64,000 bases of DNA from Bin87 sp034423595 (GCA_965207025.1 OZ242258.1:558001-622000); one strand, 5' to 3'; counted from the stretch's first letter, positions 7,979 through 17,474 are shown. A program made the numbers and translations. Notes: generated by a model from the letters alone, not told the origin.

Positions 7979-9306
7979 TCGTGAAACCGCTGCAGCAGGC
8001 GGTAAAGCGCCTCGGCGCCGAATTCCAGCGCCGACACCGGGACCCGCTCGTTGGCGGCGTGGATGGTCTTCAGGAAGTCGAAGTCGGCCGGCAGGTTCAT
8101 GGGCATCCAGCCGTAGGTTTGAATGCCGAGTTGGGCGAAGTGGCGACCGTCGGTTCCCGCCGGCATGAGCATGGGGACTGACACTCCCTCCGAGTCCTGC
8201 TCCGAGATTATGCCGGCCAGGGTGTCGAACAGGCCCATGTTGAAGACCCAGGGCTTGGTCTGGAAATTGACGGCTCGGAACTCGATGTCGGGGCCGGCGA
8301 TGGCCTGCAACTCGCCCAGCAGGTCCTCCGAGTCGTAGCCGGGCAGCATACGGCAGTCCAGGTTGACGGTTACCTCGCTGGGGATGACGTTGGCCTTCTC
8401 GCCGCCATTGATGATGGTGGCATTGGCGGTGTGGCGAAAGAGCGGTTCCATCTCCTTACCCACCGTGCCCATGCGCCGCAGCATACTTCCAGTGAACGCC
8501 GGGTTGATGAGTAATTTCAAGAACGCGCTGTCGGGCAGCGGCAGGCTGCCGCTCATGGCCTCCACCATCATCCGGGTCACCGGGTGGATGTGGAAGGGCA
8601 GCGGCGTGCGGTCCAGCTTGACCAAGAACCGGGCCATACGGGTCGGCGCAGTATCGTGGTGCACCAGAGATCCATGGCCGCCGGGTCCGCGGGCGACGGC
8701 CTCCACCCGGCAGCCCTGCTTTTCGGCCACTTGCACCATGTAGAACTTGCGGCCCCGGTAGGTCTTGCTGAACCCGCCGAATTCACCCACGGCGTAGCGC
8801 ACTCCCTCAAACAGCTCGGGATGGGCGTCCACCAGCCACTCCGCGCCGGTGTGTCCACCGGCTTCCTCGTCGGTGACCAGCGCGAGGATCACGTCGCCCG
8901 GCAGGTCGGTGTCTCCCAGGTGGGCGCGCATGAAGGCGTCCATCATCATGGCGACGCCGCCCTTCATGTCCAGCGCGCCCCTACCCCATATGTAGCCATC
9001 CTGCAGCCGGCCTTCAAATGGAGGGACGTCCCAGGGTTGCGCCGCCGTGGGCACCACGTCAATGTGCCCGTACATCAGCAGGGGTGGGGCATCCCCACGC
9101 CCTTTCAGGCGGCTGACCACGTTGACGCGGTTGGGGTCGTTGCCCAACAGATCGGCGGGGATGCCGACACCGTTCAAGATTTCGCGGCAGTAAGCGGCGC
9201 ACTCGCGCTCGTTGCCGGGGGGATTGGTGGTGTCGTGGCGGATCAGCGCCCGGAGCAGTGCCGCGACGTGGGGTCGGTCGGCGACTGCCGGTTCCCGCAG
9301 GGCCAT
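7975..9306 (-). CDS. M20 family metallopeptidase (ArgE/DapE/carboxypeptidase-like)
   Basis: M20 enzymes are di-zinc hydrolases that remove acyl or peptide groups from amino acids. The 443-aa protein carries the expected ligands: YGHIDVVP (metal His and catalytic Asp), RGALDMKGG (bridging Asp), DEEAGGHTG (general base and ligand Glu), AVGEFGG, and the C-terminal GTDGRHF His. A dimerisation domain lies between. I chose ATG 9306, 13 bases after the upstream PAC2 gene; longer starts would overlap that gene. The substrate cannot be told from sequence. Confidence 0.9.
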   Translation of the reverse strand: MALREPAVADRPHVAALLRALIRHDTTNPPGNERECAAYCREILNGVGIPADLLGNDPNRVNVVSRLKGRGDAPPLLMYGHIDVVPTAAQPWDVPPFEGRLQDGYIWGRGALDMKGGVAMMMDAFMRAHLGDTDLPGDVILALVTDEEAGGHTGAEWLVDAHPELFEGVRYAVGEFGGFSKTYRGRKFYMVQVAEKQGCRVEAVARGPGGHGSLVHHDTAPTRMARFLVKLDRTPLPFHIHPVTRMMVEAMSGSLPLPDSAFLKLLINPAFTGSMLRRMGTVGKEMEPLFRHTANATIINGGEKANVIPSEVTVNLDCRMLPGYDSEDLLGELQAIAGPDIEFRAVNFQTKPWVFNMGLFDTLAGIISEQDSEGVSVPMLMPAGTDGRHFAQLGIQTYGWMPMNLPADFDFLKTIHAANERVPVSALEFGAEALYRLLQRFHE

Positions 9307-9319
9307 GGCGCGGAGCCGA

Positions 9320-10267
9320 TTAGACGCCGGCCAACCCGCGGTCAGGGTCGTCGCCCTCATCAGGGTCGCTGGCCCCGCCGAACTCACCCGCGTCGCTCAG
9401 ATCCACGTCCAGACCTTGCAGGAACTCTTCAATGCTGGACGGCAGGGGAGTCGTGGGTTCCGGGCGGCTGTCAACGCCGTACTCGCTGTCGTACATCTCT
9501 TCGATGCGGGTCAGCACGTCGCCGCTGGGTATCTGGCCGTCGCGGGAGGTCAGTTCGTCGTACTGCTTCTGTCCCCGGTCTGCCTGAGCGATGTAGTCGG
9601 GGAAATCATACAAGCGGCACAGCAGGTCCATCATCCGCGCCGCGCCCTGGTAATCGTCATCCAGGTTCAGGTATTGGGGCAGGTGAACCACGAACGCCCG
9701 AGTTTCAATGCCCATTTTGGTGGCCGTCTCGCTGATGGTGTACGTGATGGTGGTAGGCCCTTCGTAGTTGCTGGGCCGAGCGTTGGCGGTGGCGTAATCG
9801 CGTTCCACGTGCTGGCCGGCGCCCAACCCGGACACCACCAGTGGCCTGGTGTGCGGAACCATGTCGTACATGCCGCCGATGAGGGCGTACTGCTTCACTC
9901 CGAAATACTCGATGATCTCCAGCAGGGCGTCCGAGTAGTCCTCTCCGTAAAGGTGAGGTTCGAGCAGATGGGCAGTGAGCAGATGCGGCCCGTCTTCAGG
10001 GTTGGAATAGCGGATTATGGTGTTGGGAATCGTTACCTCGCGATTGCCGCTGACCAGATACGAACGGGGGCGGTAGCGGGTGAAGTCGTAGAAACGGCCC
10101 GGTCGATACAAACGTCCCAGTTCCTTGCTGCGCAGGTGACGTTCAATGCGTCCCAGCGAAAGGCTCCCCACGTTCCCCACGTCGATCCACGGACGCAGCA
10201 CGACCAGCATGTGCGGGTCTCGCAGCTCCGGAACGGGTTCCGCTATGTCAAATTCACCGATGCGCAT
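9320..10267 (-). CDS. PAC2 family protein
   Basis: The 315-aa protein matches the PAC2 family, related to proteasome assembly chaperones and common in actinobacteria and Chloroflexi with unclear bacterial function. Features include LVVLRPWIDVGNVGSLSLG, YALIGGMYDMVPHTRP, and a conserved helical C-terminal half (FPDYIAQADRGQKQYDEL). The last 40 residues are acidic and low-complexity. ATG 10267 (MRIGEFDIAEP) is preferred because a longer frame would read into an inverted-repeat element. It heads a minus-strand operon with the M20 peptidase and lectin lipoprotein. Confidence 0.85.
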   Translation of the reverse strand: MRIGEFDIAEPVPELRDPHMLVVLRPWIDVGNVGSLSLGRIERHLRSKELGRLYRPGRFYDFTRYRPRSYLVSGNREVTIPNTIIRYSNPEDGPHLLTAHLLEPHLYGEDYSDALLEIIEYFGVKQYALIGGMYDMVPHTRPLVVSGLGAGQHVERDYATANARPSNYEGPTTITYTISETATKMGIETRAFVVHLPQYLNLDDDYQGAARMMDLLCRLYDFPDYIAQADRGQKQYDELTSRDGQIPSGDVLTRIEEMYDSEYGVDSRPEPTTPLPSSIEEFLQGLDVDLSDAGEFGGASDPDEGDDPDRGLAGV

Positions 10268-10325
10268 AACGGGGTTCACGGTAACATCGGCGATATATCG
10301 CGTCAAGGATGCGCGCCTGCTGCGG

Positions 10326-10450
10326 CAGGGTGTTTCGATTGTCATTGCGAGGAGCGGTAGCGACGTGGCAATCCCGTCAGACCTGTGCAGTCGAAACGAG
10401 ATTGCCACGCTGCGCTCGCAATGACACACCCGATAATCGAAACACCTTGC
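10326..10450. repeat. Inverted-repeat element, copy 1
   Basis: The core runs from GTCATTGCGAGGAGCG (10341) to GCTCGCAATGAC (10425), flanked by outer arms GGTGTTTCGATT and AATCGAAACACC. Copies 2 (21605-21742, opposite orientation) and 3 (24022-24148) share the same core ends. It carries no gene of its own; the frames through it are shadows. It resembles a small non-autonomous mobile element or REP-like repeat. Confidence 0.8.
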
Positions 10451-10518
10451 CCACTGCGGATCCAATAGTTGCGGATGATATACTCGGCGGCATTAGAAGT
10501 AGCGACAGGGAGTTGACC

Positions 10519-11193
10519 ATGGCGACGAAACGGAAAGGCGACGGGCTGCTGCTGGTGTATAGCGACGTGGCGCCAGAGCAGGACGACGAATACAACCGCT
10601 GGTACAACGAGGAGCACATTCCGGAGCGGCTATCGATTCCGGGGGTGCTGGACGCGGCGCGCTACGAGGCGGTGCAGGGCGGGCCGAAGTACCTGGCGGT
10701 GTACGAGCTGGAATCCTACGAGGCGTGGCACTCAGAGGAATGGCAGAAGTGGCTGCGGGAGCCGACGGAGTGGTCACAGCGCATGTCGCCGAGCGTGATC
10801 GGCACCGAGTACATTCGCAACCTCTATAAGCGGGTGCATCCGTCGGAGCTATCCGAGGAGACGGCACAGGCGGGAATGTCGCCGCTGTTGCTGGTGGGCC
10901 GGATGGGGATTCCGGAGCATCTGGAGGAGGCGTGGAACGACGCCTACAACAACGAGCGACTGCCGATGGCCCTCGATATACCGGGTTACATCCGCGCCCG
11001 GCGTTTCCAGGCAATGATGGGCGAGCCAAAGTACTGCACGGTGCACGAGATGGAGTCGCTGGCGGTGGCGGAGAGCGAGGCGTGGAAGGGTTGGAGCCAG
11101 ATAGTGACTCCAGTGTGGACCCACGAGGTGCGGCCACACATGGTTCACGGCGAGGGGTCTCCGGGGATTTACCAGCGGATTTTTCCGGAGTAA
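10519..11193 (+). CDS. Tandem EthD-like / dimeric alpha-beta barrel protein
   Basis: The 224-aa product is an internal duplication: residues about 9-110 and 118-215 share the pattern hydrophobic strand, then N-x-W-Y/D-x-x-x-H/R-x-P, then IPG-x-x-x-A-x-R (YNRWYNEEHIPERLSIPGV and YNNERLPMALDIPGYIRARR). This is the ferredoxin-like barrel seen in EthD, DUF4286 and antibiotic-monooxygenase relatives. I chose ATG 10519 because upstream frame sequence lies inside the repeat element. It stands alone on the plus strand; function unknown, perhaps a small-molecule enzyme. Confidence 0.8.
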   Translation: MATKRKGDGLLLVYSDVAPEQDDEYNRWYNEEHIPERLSIPGVLDAARYEAVQGGPKYLAVYELESYEAWHSEEWQKWLREPTEWSQRMSPSVIGTEYIRNLYKRVHPSELSEETAQAGMSPLLLVGRMGIPEHLEEAWNDAYNNERLPMALDIPGYIRARRFQAMMGEPKYCTVHEMESLAVAESEAWKGWSQIVTPVWTHEVRPHMVHGEGSPGIYQRIFPE

Positions 11194-11228
11194 TTGCCCA
11201 CCGTCGATCTGCCGGATAGACGACAGAT

Positions 11229-11264
11229 GCCCGCACCCCAACCCTCTCCCATCAAGGGAGAGGG
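11229..11264. repeat. Short dispersed inverted repeat, likely bidirectional terminator
   Basis: CCCTCTCCC (11242-11250) pairs with GGGAGAGGG (11256-11264) around ATCAA, between two convergent genes. A similar sequence with CACCC repeats and CTCCC/GGGAG arms lies at 18264-18299 between livF and livG. Confidence 0.55.
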
Positions 11265-11289
11265 AGTTTCGTTAAGGGGTTAGTATCAT

Positions 11290-12456
11290 TCAGGTGTAGA
11301 GCGAAGTGGTGATGTTTGCGCCCAGCAGCGTCTGGCCGGCATATTCGTAGTTGTTGGGCAGGCCCGAGATATGCTGTCCCGAGACGTGGAGGTCGCGGAA
11401 GAACCGCTCCAGGCCGACGGATCGGTGGATGGCATTCGTGCCGGCCACGTTGAACAGCTTGTCCACAATGTCCACCGAGCGACGTATGGCATGGGTGATA
11501 GCGAGGCGGGCGCGGATGGCGCGGTCGGACAGGTCGGGCAGCTGCCTGACCTGGGCATCCCACAGGGAGCCGATGGCGTCAAGGACGAAGGTACGGGCGG
11601 CGTCGTGCATGGCCTCGCATTCTCCGTAAGCGATTTGGACATAGGCGCGGTCGCGGAGCAGGGCCGGCGAGTTGGTAGTGCCGGAGCCGGTGGCGAGTTC
11701 GTGGAATGCGTCGAGAGCCCCACGGGCCATGCCCAGGGCGTTGGCAGCGGACAGGGTCCAGCTGAGCAGGATGGCGTTCTGTGGCGGACGGTAGAGGGGG
11801 CTATCGTAGTGGGCGATGTCTCCGCGTGTGTAGGTGTGGCGAGATGGCACAAAGACGTTGGAGTATTCGCAGTCGTTGCTGGCGGTGCCGCGCATTCCCA
11901 GGGTGGTCCAGTTGTCGATGACGGTTCCGGAGGAGACGGGCACAACGGCGATGCGGGTAGCGAGACTGCCATCGTCCGCGGCAACAGGGCTGCCGTCGGC
12001 GTTGAGCAGCCGGCAGTTCAGGAACAGCGCAGTGGAGTGGTCGATGCCGCTGAGATAGTTCCACCGTCCGTTGATCAGGTAGCCGTCCTCGGTGGCCGTG
12101 GCCGTGCCCTCTGGTCGCGCTGACCCGGAGCCGAGCAGGTTAGGCGGATCACCGAAGAGCTCCACGGCCGCCTTCGGCGTCAATCGGGAGACGGCGGCGG
12201 TGATGGCGGTGCCGTTGAAGACGCACCACCCGGCGGAGCCGTCAGCCTGGGAAATGGTCTCCACAACGCGGAAGGCGGTGAGCGGGTCAAGCTCCGGGCC
12301 ACCGAGTTCGCTGGGAGCATAGAGGGAAAACAGGCGGTGTTTCGCCATGCGGGCGGCGAGTTCCGGGGGCAGTTGGCGCTCGTCGTCGATCCGGTCGAGA
12401 TTGGACAGGATTTCGGGAACCAGGTTCTGTGCGACGCTGACCAGATCTTCAGGCAT
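11290..12456 (-). CDS. Acyl-CoA dehydrogenase-family flavin monooxygenase-like protein
   Basis: The 388-aa protein has the three-part acyl-CoA dehydrogenase layout: helical N domain (PPELAARMAKHRLFSLYAPSELGG), middle beta domain (ATEDGYLINGRWNYLSG) and a C-terminal helical domain of the Acyl-CoA_dh_2 type. That combination is closest to the reduced-flavin-using HsaA/HpaB-like group rather than true acyl-CoA dehydrogenases, whose catalytic Glu I could not place. The substrate is unknown. A Shine-Dalgarno-like CCGGAG precedes the ATG. No flavin reductase partner is adjacent. Confidence 0.82.
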   Translation of the reverse strand: MPEDLVSVAQNLVPEILSNLDRIDDERQLPPELAARMAKHRLFSLYAPSELGGPELDPLTAFRVVETISQADGSAGWCVFNGTAITAAVSRLTPKAAVELFGDPPNLLGSGSARPEGTATATEDGYLINGRWNYLSGIDHSTALFLNCRLLNADGSPVAADDGSLATRIAVVPVSSGTVIDNWTTLGMRGTASNDCEYSNVFVPSRHTYTRGDIAHYDSPLYRPPQNAILLSWTLSAANALGMARGALDAFHELATGSGTTNSPALLRDRAYVQIAYGECEAMHDAARTFVLDAIGSLWDAQVRQLPDLSDRAIRARLAITHAIRRSVDIVDKLFNVAGTNAIHRSVGLERFFRDLHVSGQHISGLPNNYEYAGQTLLGANITTSLYT

Positions 12457-12562
12457 AAGAGAACTCCGGACGTAGTTTGTGGGCAGCCATTATAGACAGG
12501 GACGCGACGACAGCGGCGCGGCGGATTGGGGCTGTTGAATGCTGGGACGTGACGATTTAAGG

Positions 12563-12591
12563 TTGAGCGATGGTGCGCTTAATGGTACGAT
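12563..12591 (+). promoter_or_regulatory. Promoter for the DUF1800-DUF1501-NHL operon
   Basis: TTGAGC at 12563-12568 and TACGAT at 12586-12591 are 17 bases apart, 42 bases before the first ATG of the operon. Confidence 0.5.
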
Positions 12592-12632
12592 GACGCAGGC
12601 GATTTGTTAGTTCAAGTCGAGGAGGATTTTTG

Positions 12633-14042
12633 ATGGCAGATCAAAACCATGATATTGCGCTGATGGCCCACCTCATGCGAAGGGCCGGGTTCGGCGCGCA
12701 GTACGGTGAGTTGGAAGCGCTGGCGGCCAAGGGGTACGACGCGGTGGTGGAGGAGCTACTGAATCCTGAAGTGAACGATCACGGCATGGATTTGGACGTG
12801 GCCGAAAGGTGCTTCATCGAGTGGAGCCACCAGACGCGAGGCGTGCCGGAATACTTCGCGTTCCGGATGATCAACTCCAAGTGCCAGCTTGAAGAGAAGA
12901 TGGTGCTGTTCTGGCACGGGATCCTGTGCACCGCCGACAGCAAGACACAGAGCTACCCCACGTCCTACGACGAGATCGAGATGTTCCGGTCGTTCGGCAT
13001 GGGCAGCTTCCGAGACCTGCTGGTGGGAATCTCCCGCGATCCGGCGATGATTTTCTTCCTCGACAACTGCCTGAGCCACAAGGGTGCGATCAACGAGAAC
13101 TACGGGCGCGAGTTGCTCGAACTGTTCTCCATGGGTGTGGGCATGGACGGCGAGTTCAACTACACCGAGGACGACGTGAAGGAGTGCGCCCGCGCGTTTA
13201 CCGGGTGGACCATCGCGAATAACATTCCTGGCCAGCCCTATGGCCGGTATCACGCGCAGTTCGTGTACAACCCCGAAGACCACGACGAAGGCGCCAAGAC
13301 CTTCCTGGGCGAGACCGGCAACTTCAACGGCGAGGATGTCATTGACATCATAGCGAAGCAGCCGGCGACGGCCCGGTTCATCTCACGCCATCTGTACAGC
13401 TACTTCATCTCCGACGAGGCGCAGGTGCCATCCTGGATGGAAACGCCGCCCAGGGACATGGCAACCATCAAGATGCTGGAGGATGAGTACTTCCGCTCCG
13501 GCTACAACATCAAGGCGATGCTGCGGGCGCTGTTCCACTCCGACGCCTTCAAGAACGCCCGGTTCCAGCGGGTGAAGAGCCCGGTGGAAACGGTCATGGG
13601 AACAATGCGGCTGGTCGGCGACTGGACGGAGCCGAAGCCCGGTTTTGAGTTCATCTTCGACGAGATGAAACACATGGGCCAGGAGTTGTTCAACCCGCCT
13701 TCGGTGGAAGGCTGGCACACGGGCCAGGAGTGGATTGACGGCGGTACCCTGGTGCACCGCATCAACTTCACCGCTGACTTCGTCGGCAACGTGAACCAGC
13801 CGGGCGTGCGCGAGATCATTGACCGTCTGGCGGACGTCGGCCCCGTGCTTCCACCTGAGCAGATGGTGGACGAGACTTGCCGATTCCTGGGCCACTATGA
13901 GTTGGCCGACGAGACGCGGCAGATGATGGCGTCCAGCCTGGAGAAGGGCGGCACCATCCACACCGACACCGAGGAATTCGGCAATCGGGTGAGCGAACTG
14001 CTGCAAATGATTGTGGCGACCAAAGAGTACATTTACGCCTAG
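12633..14042 (+). CDS. DUF1800 family protein
   Basis: The 469-aa product matches the DUF1800 family, almost always encoded next to a DUF1501 gene, as here. Recognisable parts are HLMRRAGFGAQ at the N-terminus, WHGILCT, NENYGRELLELFSMG and the C-terminal FNPPSVEGWHTGQEWI. The family is of unknown function and common in Planctomycetes, Chloroflexota and proteobacteria. ATG 12633 follows GAGGAGG by seven bases; a TTG at 12630 is less likely. No signal peptide is visible. The DUF1501 gene follows after 70 bases. Confidence 0.93.
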   Translation: MADQNHDIALMAHLMRRAGFGAQYGELEALAAKGYDAVVEELLNPEVNDHGMDLDVAERCFIEWSHQTRGVPEYFAFRMINSKCQLEEKMVLFWHGILCTADSKTQSYPTSYDEIEMFRSFGMGSFRDLLVGISRDPAMIFFLDNCLSHKGAINENYGRELLELFSMGVGMDGEFNYTEDDVKECARAFTGWTIANNIPGQPYGRYHAQFVYNPEDHDEGAKTFLGETGNFNGEDVIDIIAKQPATARFISRHLYSYFISDEAQVPSWMETPPRDMATIKMLEDEYFRSGYNIKAMLRALFHSDAFKNARFQRVKSPVETVMGTMRLVGDWTEPKPGFEFIFDEMKHMGQELFNPPSVEGWHTGQEWIDGGTLVHRINFTADFVGNVNQPGVREIIDRLADVGPVLPPEQMVDETCRFLGHYELADETRQMMASSLEKGGTIHTDTEEFGNRVSELLQMIVATKEYIYA

Positions 14043-14112
14043 CCCATTCCATTACCGGCTGGCGCAACAGAACAAGAAAAAGAGCAAGCAATCCCAACGG
14101 GAGGAATAAATC

Positions 14113-15249
14113 GTGACCGCTACGAAGAAAGACCCGGTGTTGGTGGTACTGCAGATGTCCGGCGCTTTCGACGCGCTGAACACCATCATCCCTTACAGCG
14201 ACCCGCTGTACAAAGATTACCGGCCGCACCTGAAGGTGGAGCCGGAGGAAGTGCTGGCGATTGACGGCAACGTTGGGTTCCACCCGGCCATGGCGCCGAT
14301 CAAGGACATGTATGACGAGGGCAAGGTTGCCGTAATCCAGGGCATCGGGTATCCGAACCCCATCCGGTCGCACTTCCGCTCCATGGACATCTGGCACACC
14401 GCCGAACCTACCAAGATGTCAACCGAGGGCTGGCTGGGCCGGGCCATCCAGGACCTGGACCCCAACAAGGAAAACGTGCTGACCGCCGTAAACTTCGGTC
14501 GCGGACTCCCCCGCGCGCTGGCCGCGCCAGGCGTGTCTGTCGCGTCGGTGGGCAACCTTGAGACCTACGGCGTACTGACCGGCATCGACGGCGAGGACCA
14601 GCGGGCCGAGGCTCTGGACATCTTCTCGCGCATGTACTCCCCCATGGTGGGCAACGGGCCGATCAACGACTACCTGTCGCAGACGGGCCTGGACGCGCTG
14701 AAGGGCGCGGACATCCTGCGCACTGCGCCGGAGATCTATTCCTCCAGCATCGAGTACGGCGGCGACATGTTCTCCCAGTGGGTCAAGAACGTGGCGCAGG
14801 TGCATACCGCCGGCTTCGGCACTCGCGTCCTGTACACCGGCCTGAATCCGGGCGCGTTCGACACCCACGCCAACCAGCCGACTTCGTTCGCCAAGCTGTG
14901 GGGCGAGGTCTCCCGCGCGGTCAACGATCTGTACCAGGACCTGAAAGAACACGACGCCAACCAGGAAGTGGTGATGGTGCTGTTCACCGAGTTCGGGCGC
15001 CGGGTGCAGGAGAACGGTTCCGGTACCGATCACGGTTCGGGGTCTGTCGCGTTCGTGCTGGGCGACGCCGTGAAGGGCGGTCTGTACGGCGAGTACCCCT
15101 CGCTGGAGCCAGACAAGCTGGACGAGGGCGACCTGAAGTGGAACAACGACTTCCGCCAGACCTACGCCACGATCCTTGACAAGTGGCTGGAGCTGGACGA
15201 CAAGGCGATTCTGCAAGGCGAGTTCGAGCAGTTCGACTTCATCAAGTAA
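14113..15249 (+). CDS. DUF1501 family protein
   Basis: DUF1501 proteins have a sulfatase/alkaline-phosphatase-like fold and partner DUF1800 proteins. The 378-aa product starts at GTG 14113 behind GGGAGG and has LVVLQMSGAFDALNTI, VAVIQGIGYPNPIRSHFRSMDIW, GAFDTHANQ, VVMVLFTEFGRRVQENGSGTDHGSG, all family landmarks. Many relatives carry a Tat signal; none is seen here, so it may stay in the cytoplasm with its DUF1800 partner. A hairpin and a 29-bp palindrome follow the stop. Confidence 0.93.
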   Translation: MTATKKDPVLVVLQMSGAFDALNTIIPYSDPLYKDYRPHLKVEPEEVLAIDGNVGFHPAMAPIKDMYDEGKVAVIQGIGYPNPIRSHFRSMDIWHTAEPTKMSTEGWLGRAIQDLDPNKENVLTAVNFGRGLPRALAAPGVSVASVGNLETYGVLTGIDGEDQRAEALDIFSRMYSPMVGNGPINDYLSQTGLDALKGADILRTAPEIYSSSIEYGGDMFSQWVKNVAQVHTAGFGTRVLYTGLNPGAFDTHANQPTSFAKLWGEVSRAVNDLYQDLKEHDANQEVVMVLFTEFGRRVQENGSGTDHGSGSVAFVLGDAVKGGLYGEYPSLEPDKLDEGDLKWNNDFRQTYATILDKWLELDDKAILQGEFEQFDFIK

Positions 15250-15267
15250 CCGGCCGTTTCCGGCCCC

Positions 15268-15284
15268 GCCACTCCGAGAGTGGC
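15268..15284 (+). terminator. Small hairpin after the DUF1501 gene
   Basis: GCCACT pairs with AGTGGC around CCGAG, 18 bases after the stop. No T run follows, so it may only be a pause or processing site. Confidence 0.3.
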
Positions 15285-15293
15285 ACGCATCAG

Positions 15294-15322
15294 GTAGGGG
15301 CAGGTTTGGAACCTGCCCCTAC
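15294..15322. repeat. 29-bp palindromic repeat, copy A
   Basis: GTAGGGGCAGG and CCTGCCCCTAC are perfect inverted arms around TTTGGAA. Two more copies (23083-23111 and 26613-26641) also sit just after stop codons. Confidence 0.8.
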
Positions 15323-15378
15323 ATCGCTGGCGGCAGTCAGTGTCGGCACAGCAACATCTACGCATAAAGGTGAATACA

Positions 15379-16422
15379 ATGGTTACTGCGACTGAACTTG
15401 CGCCGGTAACGTTCCAGTACAGCCACGTCATCGGGCGGCAGGAAGTGCGAAGCGGCAACGGGTTCTTCAACCCGGTGGCGATCACGCGCGACGATAACGG
15501 GCTACTCTACGTGCTGAGCCGGGGAACCGAAACGCCGGCGTTCTTCCCCTGCAAGCGGGTGACGGTTTTCCACCCGGACGAAGAGGAAGTTGTGGCGGAA
15601 TTCGGTCAGAAGATCCCACCGGAAGACGCCGACGAGACCACGCCCAACGGATCGTTCATGTGGCCCACCTCGGTGGCGCTGGACAGCCAGGGCTACGCTT
15701 ACGTTTCCGACGAGTGGCTGAACCGGGTCTCAATCTATGACCAGGAGCACGGCAACTGGATCGGCATGTGGGGAATTCCCGGCGACGCGCCCGGCGAGAT
15801 CAACCGGCCGGCCGGTCTGGCCTTCGACAAGAACGACAACCTGTACATGGTGGAAAGCCGTAACCACCGGGTTTCGGTGTTCACCAAAGACGGGAAGTAC
15901 CAGTTCGGCTGGGGCGGCTTGGGCGACGGCGACGGCCAGTTCAACCTGCCCTGGGGCATCGAGATCGACCACAACGGCGACGTGTACGTTGCCGACTGGC
16001 GCAACGACCGCATCCAGAAGTTCGCGCCCGACGGGACCTTCCTGATGAAGTTTGGCGAGTCCGGCGACGGCGAGGGTCAGTTCAACCGGCCCACCGGCGT
16101 GGCGGTGGATAAGGACGGGCACATCTTCGTGACCGACTACAAGAACGACCGGGTCCAGGTGTTCCGCGCCGATGGCAGCTACATCACCACGATGCGGGGG
16201 CAGGCCGGCCTCTCCAAGTGGGGCGCTGAGCGCGTGTACCTCGATCCAACCATCGTGCAGGCCCGCAACCGCGCGTTGAACCTTCAGGAGCGAGAGGGCG
16301 CCTTCCAGGGCCCCATCGCAGTGGAAGTGGACGACGACGGCCACGTGTTTGTGCTGGAAACCGCCCGGCATCGGGTGCAGGTCTTCTCCAAGCAGACCGC
16401 GATGTTCGCCGGCGAACTCTGA
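15379..16422 (+). CDS. NHL-repeat beta-propeller protein
   Basis: The 347-aa product is built from NHL repeats of about 45 residues, each with a G-x-I/L-Y-V-x-D/E-x-x-N-x-R-V/I-Q-x-F core (YVSDEWLNRVSIY, YMVESRNHRVSVF, YVADWRNDRIQKF, FVTDYKNDRVQVF, VLETARHRVQVF). Five to six blades form a propeller. Such proteins bind partners or, in the PAL family, catalyse amide lysis; no catalytic set is evident. ATG 15379 follows AAAGGTG. It is the third gene in the DUF1800-DUF1501 run and probably co-transcribed. Confidence 0.88.
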   Translation: MVTATELAPVTFQYSHVIGRQEVRSGNGFFNPVAITRDDNGLLYVLSRGTETPAFFPCKRVTVFHPDEEEVVAEFGQKIPPEDADETTPNGSFMWPTSVALDSQGYAYVSDEWLNRVSIYDQEHGNWIGMWGIPGDAPGEINRPAGLAFDKNDNLYMVESRNHRVSVFTKDGKYQFGWGGLGDGDGQFNLPWGIEIDHNGDVYVADWRNDRIQKFAPDGTFLMKFGESGDGEGQFNRPTGVAVDKDGHIFVTDYKNDRVQVFRADGSYITTMRGQAGLSKWGAERVYLDPTIVQARNRALNLQEREGAFQGPIAVEVDDDGHVFVLETARHRVQVFSKQTAMFAGEL

Positions 16423-16445
16423 TAACCAAAGACAGACGGCTTCTT

Positions 16446-16473
16446 AACGCCACGGTGTTACCCGTGGCGTTTT
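16446..16473 (+). terminator. Rho-independent terminator after the NHL gene
   Basis: AACGCCACGG (16446-16455) pairs perfectly with CCGTGGCGTT (16462-16471) around TGTTAC, followed by T residues. It closes the DUF1800-DUF1501-NHL operon. Confidence 0.85.
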
Positions 16474-16499
16474 GAATCCCAATCGGACCGCCCTTGCGT

Positions 16500-17435
16500 A
16501 TGAGCAATGTGCGCGGGAGAGCATTGAATCGAATCCTGCTGGCCGTTGTTGGCAGGCAATGGTGGCGAGCCAACCTGCTGCGGACGCGGCCGGCGGTGGC
16601 GTTGGGCCTCGCTATCGCGCTCAGCGTCACGTTGAATGTATGGGAGCCAGTCAAGGCGCAGGATGGGACGCCGGAGCCTGAACAGGAAGTCGATTTCTGC
16701 CTGGTATCGCTGAGCGCGGAAGAAACGACATTGCGGATTGGGGAGCCGCTGCGCGTCTGGGTCTGGGGTGTCGGCGTAGAGCCGGGGAGTTGGGATCTGG
16801 AAGTGGACGGGGATGGCTCATTGGCCCTGAGGGGCGCTCGCCAGATAGCATCGTGGGGCGAGATGGTGGAGTGGACCTTCACAGGTGAAGGTGAAGGCCC
16901 AGTAACTATTTCGGCCAACATGACCTGCCGGGAACCCGGCAATGGCGGCGATTCTTTGACTTTGACGGTGTTGCCTGTGGAACCGGAAGCAATCCCTACG
17001 CCACAGTCCACTGCCGACTTTTGCTCGACGCATCTGAGCCTGAGCGATCAGCAGGTGCAGGTTGGCGACGGCTTCTACGTTTGGTTCGTGGGCGCAGGAG
17101 CTGAGGGTCGCAGTTGGAACCTGACGCTGGCAGGAGATGGGTCGGCGAAGGTGGTGGGAACCCGTGAACTCGACCCTGAATACGTTGAGTGGGAACTGGA
17201 AGCGGTGTCTCCCGGATCCCTACGGCTAACCGGCACGATGGACTGCGTGCAACCGGGGGAGGGGGCCAGTTCCAGAGAAGTCGTGATAACGGAAGAAGCG
17301 GGCCAATCCGGAGCGGGACAGATCAGGCGGATATGGACACCGCGCACGGTGGCAACTGTGGAAGGCGCGTTGCTCGTCGTGGCGCTGGCGGTATTGGCGC
17401 TCCTGGTGTACCTGCTGATACGGCGTCGTCGGTGA
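16500..17435 (+). CDS. Secreted, membrane-anchored protein with two Ig-like repeats
   Basis: The 311-aa product has an N-terminal signal (hydrophobic LALGLAIALSVTL region, cleavage near VKAQD), two related beta domains of about 100 residues (each opening with a D-F-C motif, then strand pairs with SWDLEVDGDGS and SWNLTLAGDGS, and a later Cys), and a C-terminal membrane helix ending RRRR. The paired Cys in each repeat suggest disulfides. It should be displayed on the cell surface. ATG 16500 is preferred; a TTG lies at 16494. No family is recognised. Confidence 0.8.
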   Translation: MSNVRGRALNRILLAVVGRQWWRANLLRTRPAVALGLAIALSVTLNVWEPVKAQDGTPEPEQEVDFCLVSLSAEETTLRIGEPLRVWVWGVGVEPGSWDLEVDGDGSLALRGARQIASWGEMVEWTFTGEGEGPVTISANMTCREPGNGGDSLTLTVLPVEPEAIPTPQSTADFCSTHLSLSDQQVQVGDGFYVWFVGAGAEGRSWNLTLAGDGSAKVVGTRELDPEYVEWELEAVSPGSLRLTGTMDCVQPGEGASSREVVITEEAGQSGAGQIRRIWTPRTVATVEGALLVVALAVLALLVYLLIRRRR

Positions 17436-17474
17436 GCCCGTGCTTGATCGCGCTCGTCGGTGGCACGAAGGCGG